NCBI GenBank assembly: GCA_034670405.1
Contig: JAXDDX010000010.1
Span: forward strand, 5,068,501 to 5,132,500
DNA: 64,000 bases
Direction of reading: 5' to 3'
Origin: Hoplostethus atlanticus
Lineage: Eukaryota > Chordata > Actinopteri > Trachichthyiformes > Trachichthyidae
Shown here: positions 1 through 14,200 of the stretch, in pieces
Layout of the letters: each line of letters opens with the position of its first letter
How positions within the stretch are numbered: the first letter of the stretch is position 1
The notes under the pieces: model-generated
What the model saw: the letters and a program-made list of their open reading frames with translations, nothing else
Told to the model about the DNA's origin: nothing
Databases searched by the model: none
Program-made: the position numbers and the translations under genes

Positions 1-111
1 CACTCATGAGCAACAAGAAATGCAGCAGAAATGCTGGTAACGTTCTGTGACCAGACCACGTGACCAGAGGAAAGGATGACGCCTTTCCTCAGTAAATAGT
101 CCCAGCATCTC

Positions 112-112
<1 letters not shown>

Positions 113-147
<35 letters not shown>
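113..147. repeat. TA dinucleotide repeat
   Basis: About 35 bp of uninterrupted TA. Confidence 0.95.
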
Positions 148-3100
148 TTATATATACTGAAGACAGGCTCTGCTGACATGAGTCCGTAATCACCTGTGGT
201 GGGGAACACAGCATGAGCCTGCAGCTGGGGCTCGTCATGAGAGAGATGTGGTTGAGGTATCTCCGCCAGTCTGTGCCAGGCAGGCCGTATATCAGAGCTC
301 TCACCCCCCCTTTAATACTGCCTGTCCACCACACCGGGGAATGCATAAAACAGATGCAGCTGTCAGAGGAGAGGAGTGAGAAGAGACTTGGCTGATGTTT
401 GATGAGTTTGGGCACTGAGCGCTGGAGAACAGGCCAGTCCAAGAGGAAGCCAGGGGCTAAGCCTTCGACACAAGGTTGGGCAGACCCTAGCCCCGTTAGG
501 TGCCGTTCTCTCTTTCCCCCTTTGTATGGGAGAGAGAGAGAACGCCACGTCAAACTACGCAGCAAAATCAGTTTAATGTTGCCTTGTTTATTGTGGAAAA
601 TGAATTGGCACCTTTTACAAATCGTCAACTGGTAAATTTGGCACATGCACCATCCACCAGGTAGTACTTATTTCAACTTCAACTTTTATAAATGGTTTGC
701 CTGTTACTTCATCATCTTCTTCCAACAAAGTGCACTGTGGGAAGCAGGATTGAGCAGTACAAATACATTTTCAAAGTTTCACTGAAATAGGCGCTGCTCG
801 GTGGATCATGGCAATTCAGAAAAAAGCCTTAAGCCATGTTCTACAAGGTATGCACTATATGTACCGAACAAGCAAGGTGACATTAAACTACCAGATTTCT
901 GAGTGCAGTTTGACAGGCAAAAGGAGAAGGTCTTTTATCAGGGCTGAGCAGACCCTTGCAGCCACACAGAAACACAGGCTGTCCTCTCATAAAACATGTG
1001 CTGCCGCTTTGGGCCAGACCACCAGCAAGCAGCTGGGGTGTTGAATGGACTTGGACAGCCGAGACAATGCTCCAGAGACAGGGTAGCAAAATAGGAGTTC
1101 ACTGGCTAACGGTGTAAGCACAGAGCCTGGCAGTGCACATGTAAACATTACTATTGGCATTGTTTTATGAAAGCATCACCAGGGAAATGAGTCCTAAAGT
1201 CCTGTGAAGAAACTTAATAAAGCAAAAACTAGATCTTGACGTGGCTTAACATGTTTGAAAGGCTTGGGCAGTGGTAGAGTCTGACATCTATCTTATATCT
1301 GCATTATCTGAGTCCTCAGAGCGACCCCACCAACTATTGGGTCTAGAATAGTGCTAGACTAGTATAGAATAGTAATAGAGTCCAGGCTAGATGGATTTCA
1401 CCCTCTGTTGGGCCCACCAACGCCAGCAGAGAAGTGTGTGGTCAGTGATCGCCCTTTAAAAATACACACACCCTTCTCAAATCCACTTCCTTGGCATAAA
1501 GGGAGAGAAGTCGTAGCTCAATGGAATTCCCGCCATAAAGGGAGCTTTCTTTCAGCGTTCATCTGAAATGAGTAACCGCATTCAAGGGGCTTCCGTGCCT
1601 CAAGAGCTGCGTTTTCCTCGACGTGAAAGCTGGCGCGTGTACGAGGCTCCACAGTGTTCACGGAGACGCTGCAAGCCTACAAGCCTTTACAACAGACCTA
1701 TTCAAAGAGACCTTCACCCATTGGTCCAGTGGTGCTTATGGTGAGCACTGCTCTTTTTGTGCTAATTTCTGTGATGATTCTTGCTAAAGCTACAGTAGAA
1801 AGTAATTTATCTGGATATCAGAGTAACGAATTTATTTAGTTTGACAGATACAATCAACAAAATATCCAATCATTATCCATAGTGCTGTAATTTCAATAAA
1901 TTAGTTTTAATTGCCGTCTTGATTTGCGATATGAGAGACGTCTTGATATAATGCAATGAAAAAATAATCCCACTACGTTCCGACTGAATACTTTTTAAAA
2001 TTGATGGAAATGCATGTTTCATATTATGTAAAGGCTTTGAACTAGTATTCACTAGTATTCACTCATCCACAGAACTGCATTTGTTTGAACCAGAACTGAG
2101 TCAAATATTATTTGTAAATTTGTATATTTTATTTATTTAACCTCTATTGACAAGTTAAGCCCCGTTGAGATTAAAAATATATACATATACAACATATACA
2201 GTATAAGATAAGCTTTAATATGACAAATATAACAAAGTATGAAATACAATACAGTAAGTAATACACATTTGCACATACTTTTGGGTACATACAAATACCT
2301 TTTATGGTGTTTTTATTTCATCCTTTCATCCTTTCAGTGACACACACCTGGTACTCCATGTAGATTAAAACATTTGTTTGCAAATACTATTTGACCCATT
2401 TCTGGTTTGAACCTTCTTTCCCTAAGGGTTGACATCAATGGCGTTTCACTGTATAAGTAAGTAAAAATATCGATACAGCTTGATATATAGCAAAGATATT
2501 TTTACACCTTTACAGTAACGCAGAAGGCAAAAGGCAAAAGAACATCTGCCCAGAAACTAACCAGGGGCTGGTCACTTCCAGAATCCACCATCTGTCACAG
2601 TTTTATCTGAAAATAGAGGAGAACAGGACCTCTGAACAATGGCTGGATATCTGCCAAAGCTAGTGTTCATTTCCCTTTCTGTATTGATATGCAGCGCAGT
2701 GCAAAAACACAGTCAAAATGAGGACAAGCCAGACAGAAATGAGATCTTCTGAATCTGTCCGTCTCTCTGAGATCATCCCTGTGGAGTCACGACATCTGTC
2801 AATCTCTTGAAAATCACCGCATGGAGAGGATCCAGCACTCATCACAGTCTAGAGGGTGAAGCCGGAGTGACGGAAAGTGGTTTACTTTACACTTTAACAT
2901 CGACAAACAAACAAAGGCCAGCTCAGTTCAGACTATTTGTCTAATAAGCAATACACTGTGGACCGCACATCCACACTCATCTATTTCAGCGGTTGTGTGT
3001 TGAGCTATCCAATCAAGCGGGCAGTGCTACTCAGCTCCTTGGAGTCTCAGCAGCACAGCTGAAGGGGGATAAATCGTGGAGGAAAGCAAAGGCCCTGGCA

Positions 3101-3919
3101 CACACAAAGAGAGCTGAGTGTCCTGAACAGTGAGCAACTGTTTGGCTAGCCTACGCTCTCTTACATCCAGGATGTAGCCTGTCTGTCTGTGAGTAAGCAC
3201 AGACACTAAAATGGATTGAAAGAATGTTCACAGGTCATTTCAATATGAGCGGGCAAACTAAACATTAACCTGGAAAAAAGCGAAGTAACCTGGAAAGACG
3301 CCAAATCTTTTTTCCATACTATGACATTTTGATGGGGAAATAGTTCTGGCAACAGATATCAAAAGGGAGACACGGGGACGAAAAGCTGTGTTATGCTGTG
3401 TTCAGACTGCTAGCAATCACATCACAAATCACATCACAAATCTAGCGTCATCTTGGGCGGTCTGGGACAGACACAAGGGCCAATACACTGGGCAATGTTG
3501 TTAGGCAACGATCCAGTCAGCAAGGTGAGGAAAGCAACTACACTGAAGCTTGTTGGGCAACCGTTGCTGATCACTCATAAAGCTGTTCTGTGGATCTCTG
3601 CCTTAACAGCTGGAGGTCAAAGTTGTGTTTGCTCTTTCATTAATCACACGCAATCATGAGTTTAGGTTGGTTTACCTCAAAAACTGAGAGAGTCTTACAC
3701 AGAAGAATGAGGGCATCAGACTCAACAGCTCAATGCCTGAGAGGGGAACTCACCCAATCTCTTATATGTGTTGATCATTGGAAGATATTTTTTCCACTGT
3801 ACAAGGGACAGATTTAAACAATCTGATGGGTCAAATACACGTTCCACACTGCTGATCATTCTCATTGATTACTATGTCAACTCCTGTGGGAACAAGGGAG
3901 CTACCTAATTTTCTTTCCG

Positions 3920-4010
3920 CCCGCATTTGTTTGTTGGGTGATCTTAATGTAAAGCGTCTTTGAGTTCTCAGAAAAGCGCTGTACAAATAAAATGTATTAT
4001 TATTATTACT
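3920..4010 (+). mobile_element. LINE 3'-tail-like fragment
   Basis: TGTAAAGCGTCTTTGAGTT, GAAAAGCGCTGTACAAATAA and a TTA-rich tail: the conserved 3' end seen on many teleost LINE insertions. No coding part remains. The clade cannot be set from the tail alone. Confidence 0.6.
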
Positions 4011-6384
4011 TAGCAGGAGTACACATGCATTGGTAACTCTTGGATAAAAGCCATAGTACCTGCAAGTCAGGTACTATAAATCTCTGTCATCTCCATAATT
4101 ATGATATTGTTAATACACAGAAGTTCCCTGTGAACTCTCTTATTCATTTGTGAGCATGCTCATTTGAGACGCCTCTAACCATTGCGCATGAACCTGAAGA
4201 AACCTTGAACATACCCCTTGGTTTGGGCTGTGAACCCCGGTAGACCTGTGCCATCTATAGCAGGCCAATTTGAGTGTGTCATTGCGTCAGAATCAGAAAT
4301 ATGAGATGGAGGCATGCGGTGGCACCTCCAGTCAAAGGTCAAATGGACAGAGCTAGGCTGTTATCCCTGATACCTCTCACGCTGCATGTATCAGAGACCA
4401 CACAAACTGGAGTCTGCCTGGTAAGAGCCAGCGTTTCCTCTGCAATCAGCAGTGGTGCCTCACCACGGCAAGCACACTTCCACCAATGAGAGAGAAAATG
4501 GAAAATTCAAATAACAGTGTAATTCAGCCAAATTTCCCTCTAAAATACAAAGAAATGCAATTAAAATTTTATTTTCATGATGAAGTACACAACAACAAGT
4601 TCAGCGCCACAACCCTGCACCTGGGAACCACAACTGGGACCAAAACAAATATTTCCTCGGAGCACCACTACAAAGGAAAATCACAAAGTGGCCGTGTGTT
4701 CAGCTATAATACACTGTGGAGCGAAAGTAGAACTATGGCGCATCCTGATGGCTCAGCAGGCTAAGGTGCATATCAAGTTCAGTTGAAACCCGGTTCATTT
4801 CTTCTCCTCTCTCGTCACCTGTCGCACTCCACTATGTACTAATACAGTAGAAATGTCTTCAAAATAAAAACAGGGGGTGTAGGGGACACCAAAGTCAAAG
4901 GTATGTGATGTGTGTGTGTTTATAAAGGTATAGGCACACTGTCACGTATTGTTCGTAAAATAAATAAATACTCCAGCATTACACGCTCCATTTCTGTGAG
5001 GGGTATGATTACTTCCAGCACAACTTCTCAGTTTGAGTACCCCCTGCCTTTCCATACACACACACACACACATTTCCTGAGCTTATAAACACAGCACCAG
5101 GTCTGCTTTCTGTAGAGCTAGATCATAGAAAATAGACAAACCCTGGCCAAAAACAAACCCCAACTCCACGCAACAACCTCGACTTTTGTTTCAGAACGAG
5201 CTACAATAAGCCAACTGTTAAAATCCCCAAAATACACGAGGGGTCCAAATCCACAATGCTATATGTACCTAAAGAAAGACCAAACATCATTCAATTTCTC
5301 TTAAAATATTACAGAATTACAGAGCCAGTCTAGGTAAGCGTTGTCATTTTGTGAACCCAGGACTTAAGTTACCAACTATCCTCAGAGAAGTACCAAAATA
5401 TGTTTTCATTTTGTGCTCTCAATCACTGTGCAGGAGTAGGTGTCACCTTTTTCAGATGGTGAATACCTCATTTGGGAACAGAATGTACAAATTAATGCCT
5501 GCCAACTAAAAAAAAAGCACAGAATAAACTTAATAAACTTCGCAGTCAAAATAAGGATTTCTTTAAGAAAAAAAGAAGCCAAAAGGGACAGCTGTTTCTT
5601 TAGCTATATCATCAATGGGCTTTGGGCTTTTCTTCCAGCAAAATTTACAACAGTATCTTTGACAGGATAGGCCCTGACCTGCTGGATTGCCTCCGCTGGA
5701 GTAATCAGATGAGAAATGATTGTAAGGCTCTGGTCTTCTCTCCAGCAGGCAGTAGTAGAGGCAGTATGGTCGCTGGTTGAGTCCAGCTCAGAGTACATCA
5801 GTGGGCAATGGGCCAATAAGTGGCTCTATGTAAGATACCTCCTGATCCATTTTGTCAACAGTGTTTTTCAGCCAAAGTTAGCTCACAAGATTGAAATAGA
5901 AAAGGGTTTATTTTATTCTACTCTAGCTTTACATAGCTTATTGTTGTTAGTGGTCCTGAAAAACAGCCCACAAAAATAGCTTCGGTCACAAGAGCCCATG
6001 CAATTTTTGAATGAAATGTGAAAAGGTCACCAGAGAAACTGCTGAGAACCAGCGCTGCAGCAGACTATGACAGCCTTGTTTTCAGCTTGACTGCTGAGTT
6101 GAGTTTGAGCTTATCCAATGGGTTTTGAAAGGGTTTCACAAGACCAAGGGTGGAAGAATTTTCTCAAAACATTGGGGAGCACTGAATCCTTCAACTTGAG
6201 TTAAAACATGAAAATCACCAAGATTGGAGAAACAACAGAAACATTCTGCTATATTCCTCTAAAGTGACCCATTTGTAAAATTCCCTGATATTCCCTGACG
6301 TCCCCAGAGAATTTATCAAATTCCCTGATTTATATCTCTCTCATCCAGAACTTCCATGACCACTTTATCAGCTCCAGAAACTAC

Positions 6385-6612
6385 AGCCTAAAGGTTAGAG
6401 AAGCCAGCTTGTAACTGGAAGGTCGTCAGTTTGCTGTTGACTTTGACCCAACACATTGGCCAGCAAAATAAATGAACTAATGCTCGTAGATCAATACGCC
6501 CTTGAGCAAGGCACTTCACCCTCAAACGCTCCAGTGGAACAGCACCATGGCCTACAGTAAAAGACTGTGGTTGTAATGGGCAGCTCCCAAGTGTGAATGC
6601 ATGCAACTGTAT
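6385..6612 (+). mobile_element. tRNA-derived SINE copy (CCCTTGAGCAAGGCACTT family)
   Basis: GGTTAGAGAAGCCAGCTTGT, CTGGAAGGTCGTCAGTTTG (B-box-like), CCCTTGAGCAAGGCACTTCA and GACTGTGGTTGTAATGGGCA in order. This is the longest plus-strand copy of a SINE that recurs through the window. Confidence 0.6.
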
Positions 6613-7964
6613 GAACAATTATGATTCATATATGGCGATTTCAGTTCCCACCATTAATCAGAAACATTGAGACATTTAATTTACTAGAGAATGTCTGCTG
6701 TATTTGAAAATAGTGAGATGTTGATAAAAGATGTCAAAAGTGCAGCAAAATAATTGTCTTCCTCAAATCATCATGACACATAATGGTGATTAATGACTAT
6801 GTTCAAAATATCTTGCAGAATGAATCATATTGTTGCTTCAGCCGTATTCATTCAGCACCCCCCCCCCCCCATGATAAATCACTATGTCATCCATGTTAAA
6901 TGTGGAAATCAGATCAAGGCTAAAATGAAAGATCAGAGGGCTTTCTATCTTGATTAAATCTTAATATGGCAAAGACTGCTGCTGGATTACAGTGCATGGG
7001 AAATAAATGGGGTTAACAGACCGAGGTCAGCGTGACCAACTGTGATGGAGGAAGGCTCAAGAAACGAGCTGCTTGAAGAGCATGTTTTTGGCTACAGTTC
7101 ATTCAGAATCACGACTTTAGCCACGTTGGCTAGCCCGAAATATTTATGAAGAGTTAAACCCTGATCAAAAGAGCACTAAAGCGAACTCAGCACACTGCAT
7201 ACATAGCAAAACCTAAGAACCTTACAGGCCCACACAGGGACTTATGTGTTCCCGACTGTGCACACAGGTGTGTCTCGGTCATGAGTATTAAATACGAGGT
7301 CAGAAGTACAAATATGTCCTTCATTGAGATGCCAGATCTCCTACTTTGGTCCGAGGGGGTAAACGCTTCCTCCTGACCTCCACTTCACTCCTTCAGAGAA
7401 AGAGCATACCCTTATGCTCTGCTGCCCTCTCCTGTTGAGAGTCATCATTACATACAAAGTGTACAAAACATTTGGACCGACTGCCCTTTCCTTTCCAGGT
7501 GAATCCAGGTGTAAGCTGTGATCCTTTATTGATTTTGACTTTTAAATTCCCTTAGGTCATGAAGAGGAGAGGTAGATGAAGAGGAGGAGGCGAGGAGAAG
7601 CCATGAGACAACTGAGGCAAAGAGGAGAGGCAAAAGGTGTGAAACTCCAGGTGAAGATCAAATCCAAGAACGCCAAGTTGATACTCGTGTACTTGTGGAG
7701 GAAGTTCTTCCCAAGTTGTCACGGAGAGAACAAACCTCTCAAGAATGCAAGCACAGAGAAGCATCCTTACCGTTTGAGGTGGGCTGTGTGCTTGGCGTCG
7801 TGCACTCAGTTCATTCTTCCATCTGGTTCAACCAGCTCTGCACTCTGTGTGGACGTGATGCATTTCAGTGAATCTTGGGGCTTCTCAATTGTTCTCTGAC
7901 CGTCCAGTGCATCCTACTGTAAGAGAGCCTTTACTACTAACCCCCAGCCTGCCCCTCTGCAGCA

Positions 7965-8100
7965 GCCAATAGTAGAAGACTATGGTGGTACTGGGCAGCT
8001 CCCAGTGGCCAACAGTAGAATACTGTGTTTGTACTGGGCAGCTCCAACGGTTGCATGTGTGAAACTATGAGTGTGAAGCAAGGCATCAGAAATAAAGAAA
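7965..8100 (+). mobile_element. tRNA-derived SINE, 3' part with internal duplication
   Basis: The segment AGTAGAAGACTATGGTGGTA and CTGGGCAGCTCC occurs twice in a row here, followed by GTGTGAAGCAAGG. It ends 37 bp from THSD4 exon 6, so it borders the donor side of that exon. Confidence 0.6.
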
Positions 8101-8136
8101 GCTCTTCTCTGGATAAAGGTTTAAAAAGTGGCCTAC

Positions 8137-8273
8137 CGTACACTTTCCCGCCACACAGACAGACGTATCGTTCTGTCCACATGGGGTCCCATCGATCACC
8201 CTGTCTGCCTGCCGCACGTAGAACCTGAATCCGATGGCCCGGCAGTTGAGTTCACAGTGCTGGTCTCCAGGAA
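8137..8273 (-). CDS. THSD4: THSD4 sixth coding exon (Cys-rich module)
   Basis: 137 nt, phase 1 in, phase 0 out: [40 protein letters not shown], the ADAMTS/ADAMTSL Cys-rich signature. Acceptor GCTCTTTCAG, donor TGTACG|GTAGGC. It is the last THSD4 exon found; the following CGVCGG exon was looked for to the left and not seen. Confidence 0.96.
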
Positions 8274-11200
8274 CTGAAAGAGCATTTGACATCAGAATCA
8301 CATTAATCGGCAAGTACAAGAATCTACAATGGTGACATTTGATCTATCCATAAGAGAATTTAATGGTACATACTGACAAACATGGTACAAGGACCACGAT
8401 ATACAGCATACGATGACAACACATACGGCTCTCTACATCTTTACGTGCTGTGTCTCAGTGTCTCTATAGATATCACTCTACACATTCAATATGTGATAAC
8501 AGTGTGAACAGTTGAAGCCATACAGAGAAGTGAGCACGCAATGAAGGATGAGAATTTATGGACATAACAGTTAAAAAAGAGAACACAGAAGTCCAAAATA
8601 TTGTGGCAAAGGTCATTTCTCATATCCTCCAGGAGAGTAGGGGTCATTGGAAATATTATATCGTGCAGGGCAAAGGGCACCATTATATATATACCATGTT
8701 ACTTATGTAACCATGGCGACATAGCCCCAGTTTAAACCTGCTTGGAGTGCCAGATGAGTGTTTACCACATCAGGGTACTTCACAAAGTATCCGGTAAATT
8801 GCAAATCACAAAAGAAAAGTATCCTATCACAACTTCCATCAACTTGAAAATACTTTGAAGTGATTGTTTAAACTTTCTGGCTATAATATCCCCTTGGGCA
8901 GACCCTACCCATCTGGCACAAAGCAGCATGAAACAAACCACATGAATGTATTTACAAAGTGTTATTTGACTCAAGTCTGTTTAAGACGAGCTGGTTTCAT
9001 TGACTGTTGACCAAAATGTCCCTATTACAGCTACGGTCTCAAAAAAGGGCAGTGAACAAACCCAACGATCCCGATCCCTGTTCTTGTCATTTTGCTCAGA
9101 TGCTTTATGAATTAGATCCACTATGAGCCCAAAAGGCAGGTATTTCTTAAACAGATGTACAACTGTATGTTTAAGCGCTGTTCAAGCCGGGTGTCAAATA
9201 AGCCTGACTCAACCTCATACATTACCCTGGAGTTATTTAATCTTTACATCTCCACCACAAAGACAAGACCTTAAAATACACATGTTTTGACAGGATATTC
9301 ATTTGGAGAGACCCGACTGCTGTTTCCATCAGTGTTCTCAGAGAAATGATGTTTCATGAGGTGTTTTGACTGTTGCTTGGATATTTCAGGTGACTAAGGT
9401 CAATAGGTTTGTGTGAACATCCATCAGAGTAGCCATGGACAAGGTCACATTCTGCAGTCCTTACCTCACGCCACACCTCACTTCATATAAGTAAGTAAGT
9501 AAGTAAGACAGGCAGCTGAAGAAATGTCAGACTGCGAAAATATGATTACTGTTAGGGTTAGGTTACATTTGGCGCCTGGATATATCTCAGATCTTTTAAC
9601 CCCTCATGAGCAGGACTGACCTGGCCGTCCTAAAGGCCAAAGGTCATCACACCTTTACCATCACTTCTGAAAAACAGACAGTATTTACAGACAGGGTTTT
9701 AAACGTCTTTACCTGTTTTAGTATTTCTTACACAAATAAGTGTTATTATATTATTATAACATAAAACAATGTACATCAGAAACTGTAAACCAACAGTAAA
9801 GAGACTGGGAGGAGCTGATTAGTTGTACCTTCATTGAAAGGCTCCCATTCATACAGTCTGCCCATGAAGGGATGGTTGTTGTGGGAAGAACATTGAACAA
9901 CCCTGATGTGTCTGCTGGATGGTGAACAGGCCTGAGGATGAACCACACACACACACACACAGACACATGTGTAGTCAATAAAAAGACAGAGTATAACAGG
10001 TAAAGCACTTTGTAACTGCAGCCAGCTCACATTTCGTAATGCCGTGCCCTGTAGCCATCGACTGCCCACTGGAGTCGACCTGCTCGTCTGTTTTGACCTT
10101 GTGGTTGTCGTCCAGGCAAGACCACATTCTTGCCAAAAGTAGTTGGATTCCACTATTTATGAAGGCTGGCCAATAAAAGTCGACTTCTCTGACACCTCTC
10201 CGTATCTCCCTCTGTCTAAACAAGCCTCAAGTCTGCTTCACTTTAATTGAATATCTGTGTTATCACATACCTGAGACACTACAGCTATGGTTCGACCACC
10301 GCTTTTTCAAGTCCAATACCGATACCAGTAGTTTTGTACTGAAGCTGCCAGGTAGCCGACATTGTGTGCAGATATTCAATATCTTTCAATTTTCATTACA
10401 AAATGTAGTCAGTGTTACCCCCAAACTGTACTGTTGTCAGGGTGGGAAAGCCTCTGAAACAGCATTTAGACCATCATGGGACACTAAACCCTCTTGAAAC
10501 CCAGACTAATGAAACTCTTTTAGGTGGGTGAGCAGATCGTTACGGCAGGGTGAGGCAGGGTGAGGCAGGGTGAGGCAGGGTGAGGCAGGTTTCATTGTAG
10601 GTTTCATTGCAGGTTTTACAGATTGCCACACCTGAGGCTAAAAGAGGAGGAACCTCCATCATTGACTGGCCAATATCGGCCCAATATATCAACAAATCAA
10701 ATGTCATTTACCAGTTGCACTTCACACCTGTTAACATTTAACAGGTGTGAAGTTGACAGTTTATACTTCTCATCATTTTATAGCTCTGTTAACTGGGGAG
10801 ACCAAATATGTAAAGGTCAATATGGATAGCCTCCTGACAGGCTAACAAAAATATGAAATACATGTTTAGGTGTTGGATGGGTGAGCTGGGAATCTACCAG
10901 CAGGGCAGGGATGTGTACCCTGATAAAGGCTTTCCCCCACCGTGCCTCTCCATGCGTATCTACTGAGCCAACAAGTTACGCTCCTCATCTGTGTGGAAGG
11001 TCTTACATTATTGTTACAGATCTTGTAGTGGACATGCTCTCCTGCACAGGAGGAGGTGGGAAGGGGGTTGTAGGGTCTTTCTTGGTGCTGCTGAGGTCCA
11101 GAGGACTGGCTGCCTGGGTGTAACTCCTGCTGGGGCTGTGGCTGGACCTGGACCTGGGGGGCTGAACCAGGCTGGTAGAGGGGGGCCCAGACCTGGGTTC

Positions 11201-14200
11201 GTTTTGGGCTGGGGAGCCCTGGGCTGCTGGTAGGGCCTGCTGTGGTGATGGAGGTTGTTGGAGGGGTCCCAGGTGTTTGACCTGTGGCCACCGTGGCCTC
11301 TAGCAGTGGGCTGGTATGCGTCAGGCACCGGGGAGCGCTTCTGTCTGTGCGGGTGAGCGGTCCCAGACCCCTGGCCTGTATCCGTCTGCAACGGAGCAAC
11401 GAAAGGCATCCTCCCATAGCCATACTTCCCTGGAGTAATGTGACTGACCTTCCTGAAAACACACACATGAACAGATCAAAACTCAAACCAATGTGTCCAA
11501 TGATGGTATGGTGGTTCCCATCCGTCTCCCTCTCAGCTTTCCTACTGTCTGTAAATAAAGGAAGAAAAAACTGGGAGAGAGGGAAGTGGACTCTTTTCCT
11601 ATAAAAAAGATATCAACCACACAAAAAAAGCTTGGCCTGTCTATTTTTTATTGCTAACAATCTTTTTTGCAGGGGGAAGTTTTCACTAAATGTCATCTTT
11701 GACTGGGGAAATTGTCAAAGCACTCCATCCAAATTAGACCTCCTTCACAAGGACTTCTGAGAAGCATTAGGATCCCAGTGGCAGAATGCTGGGAGCTTTT
11801 TTTGTTATTTGGCTCCTTGGATTCCAATCCAAACAACCCCCCATTACTCAACTGTCAGCGCTATTTGTTTAAAGGCTTCTTAGCTGAAACACACAGGAAG
11901 GAGGTTGCAAACCTGCCAAGCGCAAGCCGAGCCATTGACTCCATCCATAAAAGACTAGCTTTCCACTGGAGGGCAGTCAAATGGACAACAGAGCCGGCTC
12001 CAGAGAGACACTTTTAGACAAGGCTGCTCAGCATGCAGCACAGCCGTACAGGCTCTCGCAGGGCTCGCTGATCCCAACCATGACTAGCACTGCAATATTG
12101 AAAAACAATTGATAGGTTTTTCGTTGAACATCATGATGGCAATATGCAGTGTAATTCATGCGCGCGCAGCTTTTTTTGACAGTATTTTTAGTGGTTAAAA
12201 GAAATGTGTCGCTGGGAATTAATTATGCTTAAAGATTGCTCTTTTTTTAATAAAATGAAAGATTTTTCTCTGACAAACAATTTCATTTATTGGTCAGGGA
12301 TTCTGCACATCACCAGAATACCTTGTTTAGGAAGCAGTCTAAAAGGAGCAGGCTGGTGACTGCAGAGTCCCCAGTTTGAATCCCTGGACTCCCTGGACTA
12401 GGGAAAGTGAACTATCGAGCAAACCATTTAACCCCAACAGCTCCAGCTGAATGTGTGTAACTGTGAATGAATGTGAAGTAGGGTGTTGTTGGAAAAGAGC
12501 ATGATAAATTGCGACTTCAATACTTTTCAATGTGTTTTCCTGAGCCGTACCTGCGTCCACCGGGCCGGGCCTCCTTCTCCAGTTGTGTGCTCCTCAGCTC
12601 CCCATGGCTGCTAGTGTTGGAGTCGGGGGCTCTGCTTGTGTCACGGTGCAGGGGAACTGTGGGCCGCAGTGCTGACACTACATGTCCTGGGTGCTGGGGG
12701 TGGGCACTGGGTCTTCTGGAAGGGTACTGGGGTGGCGTGTACACAGGCAGGCAGGGTCTGGTTTGCTCCTGTACCCCTCCTCCACAGGTCCGGGAGCAGG
12801 TCGACCAGGGTCCCCAAGCACCCCAGGAGCCCTGAACTCCTCCAGGCCCTGCCCTCAACTCCTGTTGGGGCTCTGCCCTCTGAGGAACCTGCATGGAGAC
12901 GCAACACCCATGATTAGCCACACTACAGCACACACAGAAATGGGAGAATGCCACACAGACAATGGGAATGCCAAGGATGGATGGAAAAGCTCCATCAGTG
13001 AGGCCCTTAACTGCCCAGATCCTGGCTTCGTGAAAAGCCTCAAGTCAGTGACCTCATCTCATCAACATGACTATCCTGCGCCCCTTACTGTTTATGAAAA
13101 CAGACCTCTGTTCATGGTTATAAAGCCCTGATTTGGCTGATTAGTGGGTGTCTGTTAGTGGCCTATCCCCCATTGGCTACCTGTATTTCCCACTGTTGAC
13201 TCTATCCGTCTGTGCGACTTTGCCAGGGACGTATTAGCAGCGATCACTGCGCTCTCTGTTTGAGGACACTGCCAGGACCAGCCCTGTGCCAAGCTGGCTT
13301 TACCCGCGGAGCCGCATGGAAATCCTGCTCTTTAAGGAGCACTTTGTCTCCATTCACAGCGACCTCTCTGGGCAAACACATGGCCGTAGTAAAAGCTCAG
13401 CTGCCTTTGACTTTTAGCGGATGGAAAGAGAATACTGAAGCATTAGGGAGAGTTGGCAGCCAGCTCCTCTCCTGTCAATCACCAGCATGCAGCTATTCAG
13501 AGAGGCCTCACCCCCCCCCCCACCTTCCCTACCCGGTTTCAGCCTTTGTAACTCAACGCCACTGTCATCTCCAGGGTCAGCCACAGGTCACACAGCTGGA
13601 CTCCTGGTGGAAACACATGGTGCCGACCCACACTGACTCTCTCCCATCGGCAGAATGCCCTAACCAACGCCCCCTCCCCCCGTTTGGACTGGTTGACTCG
13701 TCCGTCAGCTTCATCCAAAAGTTGCAGCTATAAATCTTGGCTCATCATTCCTGTCTCTTCAACCCTAATCCAAGCCTCTTTCTATGTTGTCCCCGGGGTT
13801 CAAGAGGTGGCTTCATGACAGCTGGCATAACCCCTATCTGTTCCACTGTGATCAACGGGACTTTTCACTCCTGCTCTCGTCACGAGTCAACAGATTAACA
13901 CCCAGGTCAGGTTCCCTCGGGGCCACTCTCACCGGCTGATTGCATGTTACACATACTGAGATAGACCATGCAGGACCGAAAGGCTTTATAGTTAAACAGT
14001 AACGTTACAGCTGGGGACCCTATAAATCAAGGGTGAGAGGACTAGACACATCGGTTGCTGCTCGAACTTAAGAGTTGCATCTCGCTATGCTGAGACACTA
14101 AGATCGTAAGACACGATCATGCATGCCATCTTTGAAGATCTGCATTCCACCAGTCTGTGCCAACCGCGGGGTGAGCTGGAGCAAAAGAAAACACATTTGC

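Larger units (their letters stand above)
1..8136. other. THSD4 intron (continues off the left edge)
   Basis: No coding exon seen. Holds a TA repeat near the start, a LINE 3'-tail-like fragment at 3920-4010, two tRNA-derived SINE fragments, a C run (6859-6870) and a moderately GC-rich patch at 1500-1690 of unknown nature. Open frames here have no recognisable domain. Confidence 0.7.

Noticed and set aside
89-646. 185-codon minus-strand open frame
   Set aside because: It ends in a translated TA repeat (IYIYIY) and has no recognisable domain; chance frame in a THSD4 intron.
10545-10590. Possible CRISPR-like array
   Set aside because: Contiguous 10-bp tandem copies without spacers in a vertebrate intron; a minisatellite.
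10881-11233. Plus-strand frames over the THSD4 spacer exon
   Set aside because: Opposite-strand shadows of a Pro/Gln-rich coding exon.
12682-13131. 149-codon plus-strand open frame
   Set aside because: Antisense shadow of the GC-rich THSD4 TSP1 exon.
13212-13733. 173-codon plus-strand open frame
   Set aside because: No domain, no splice context; biased composition only.
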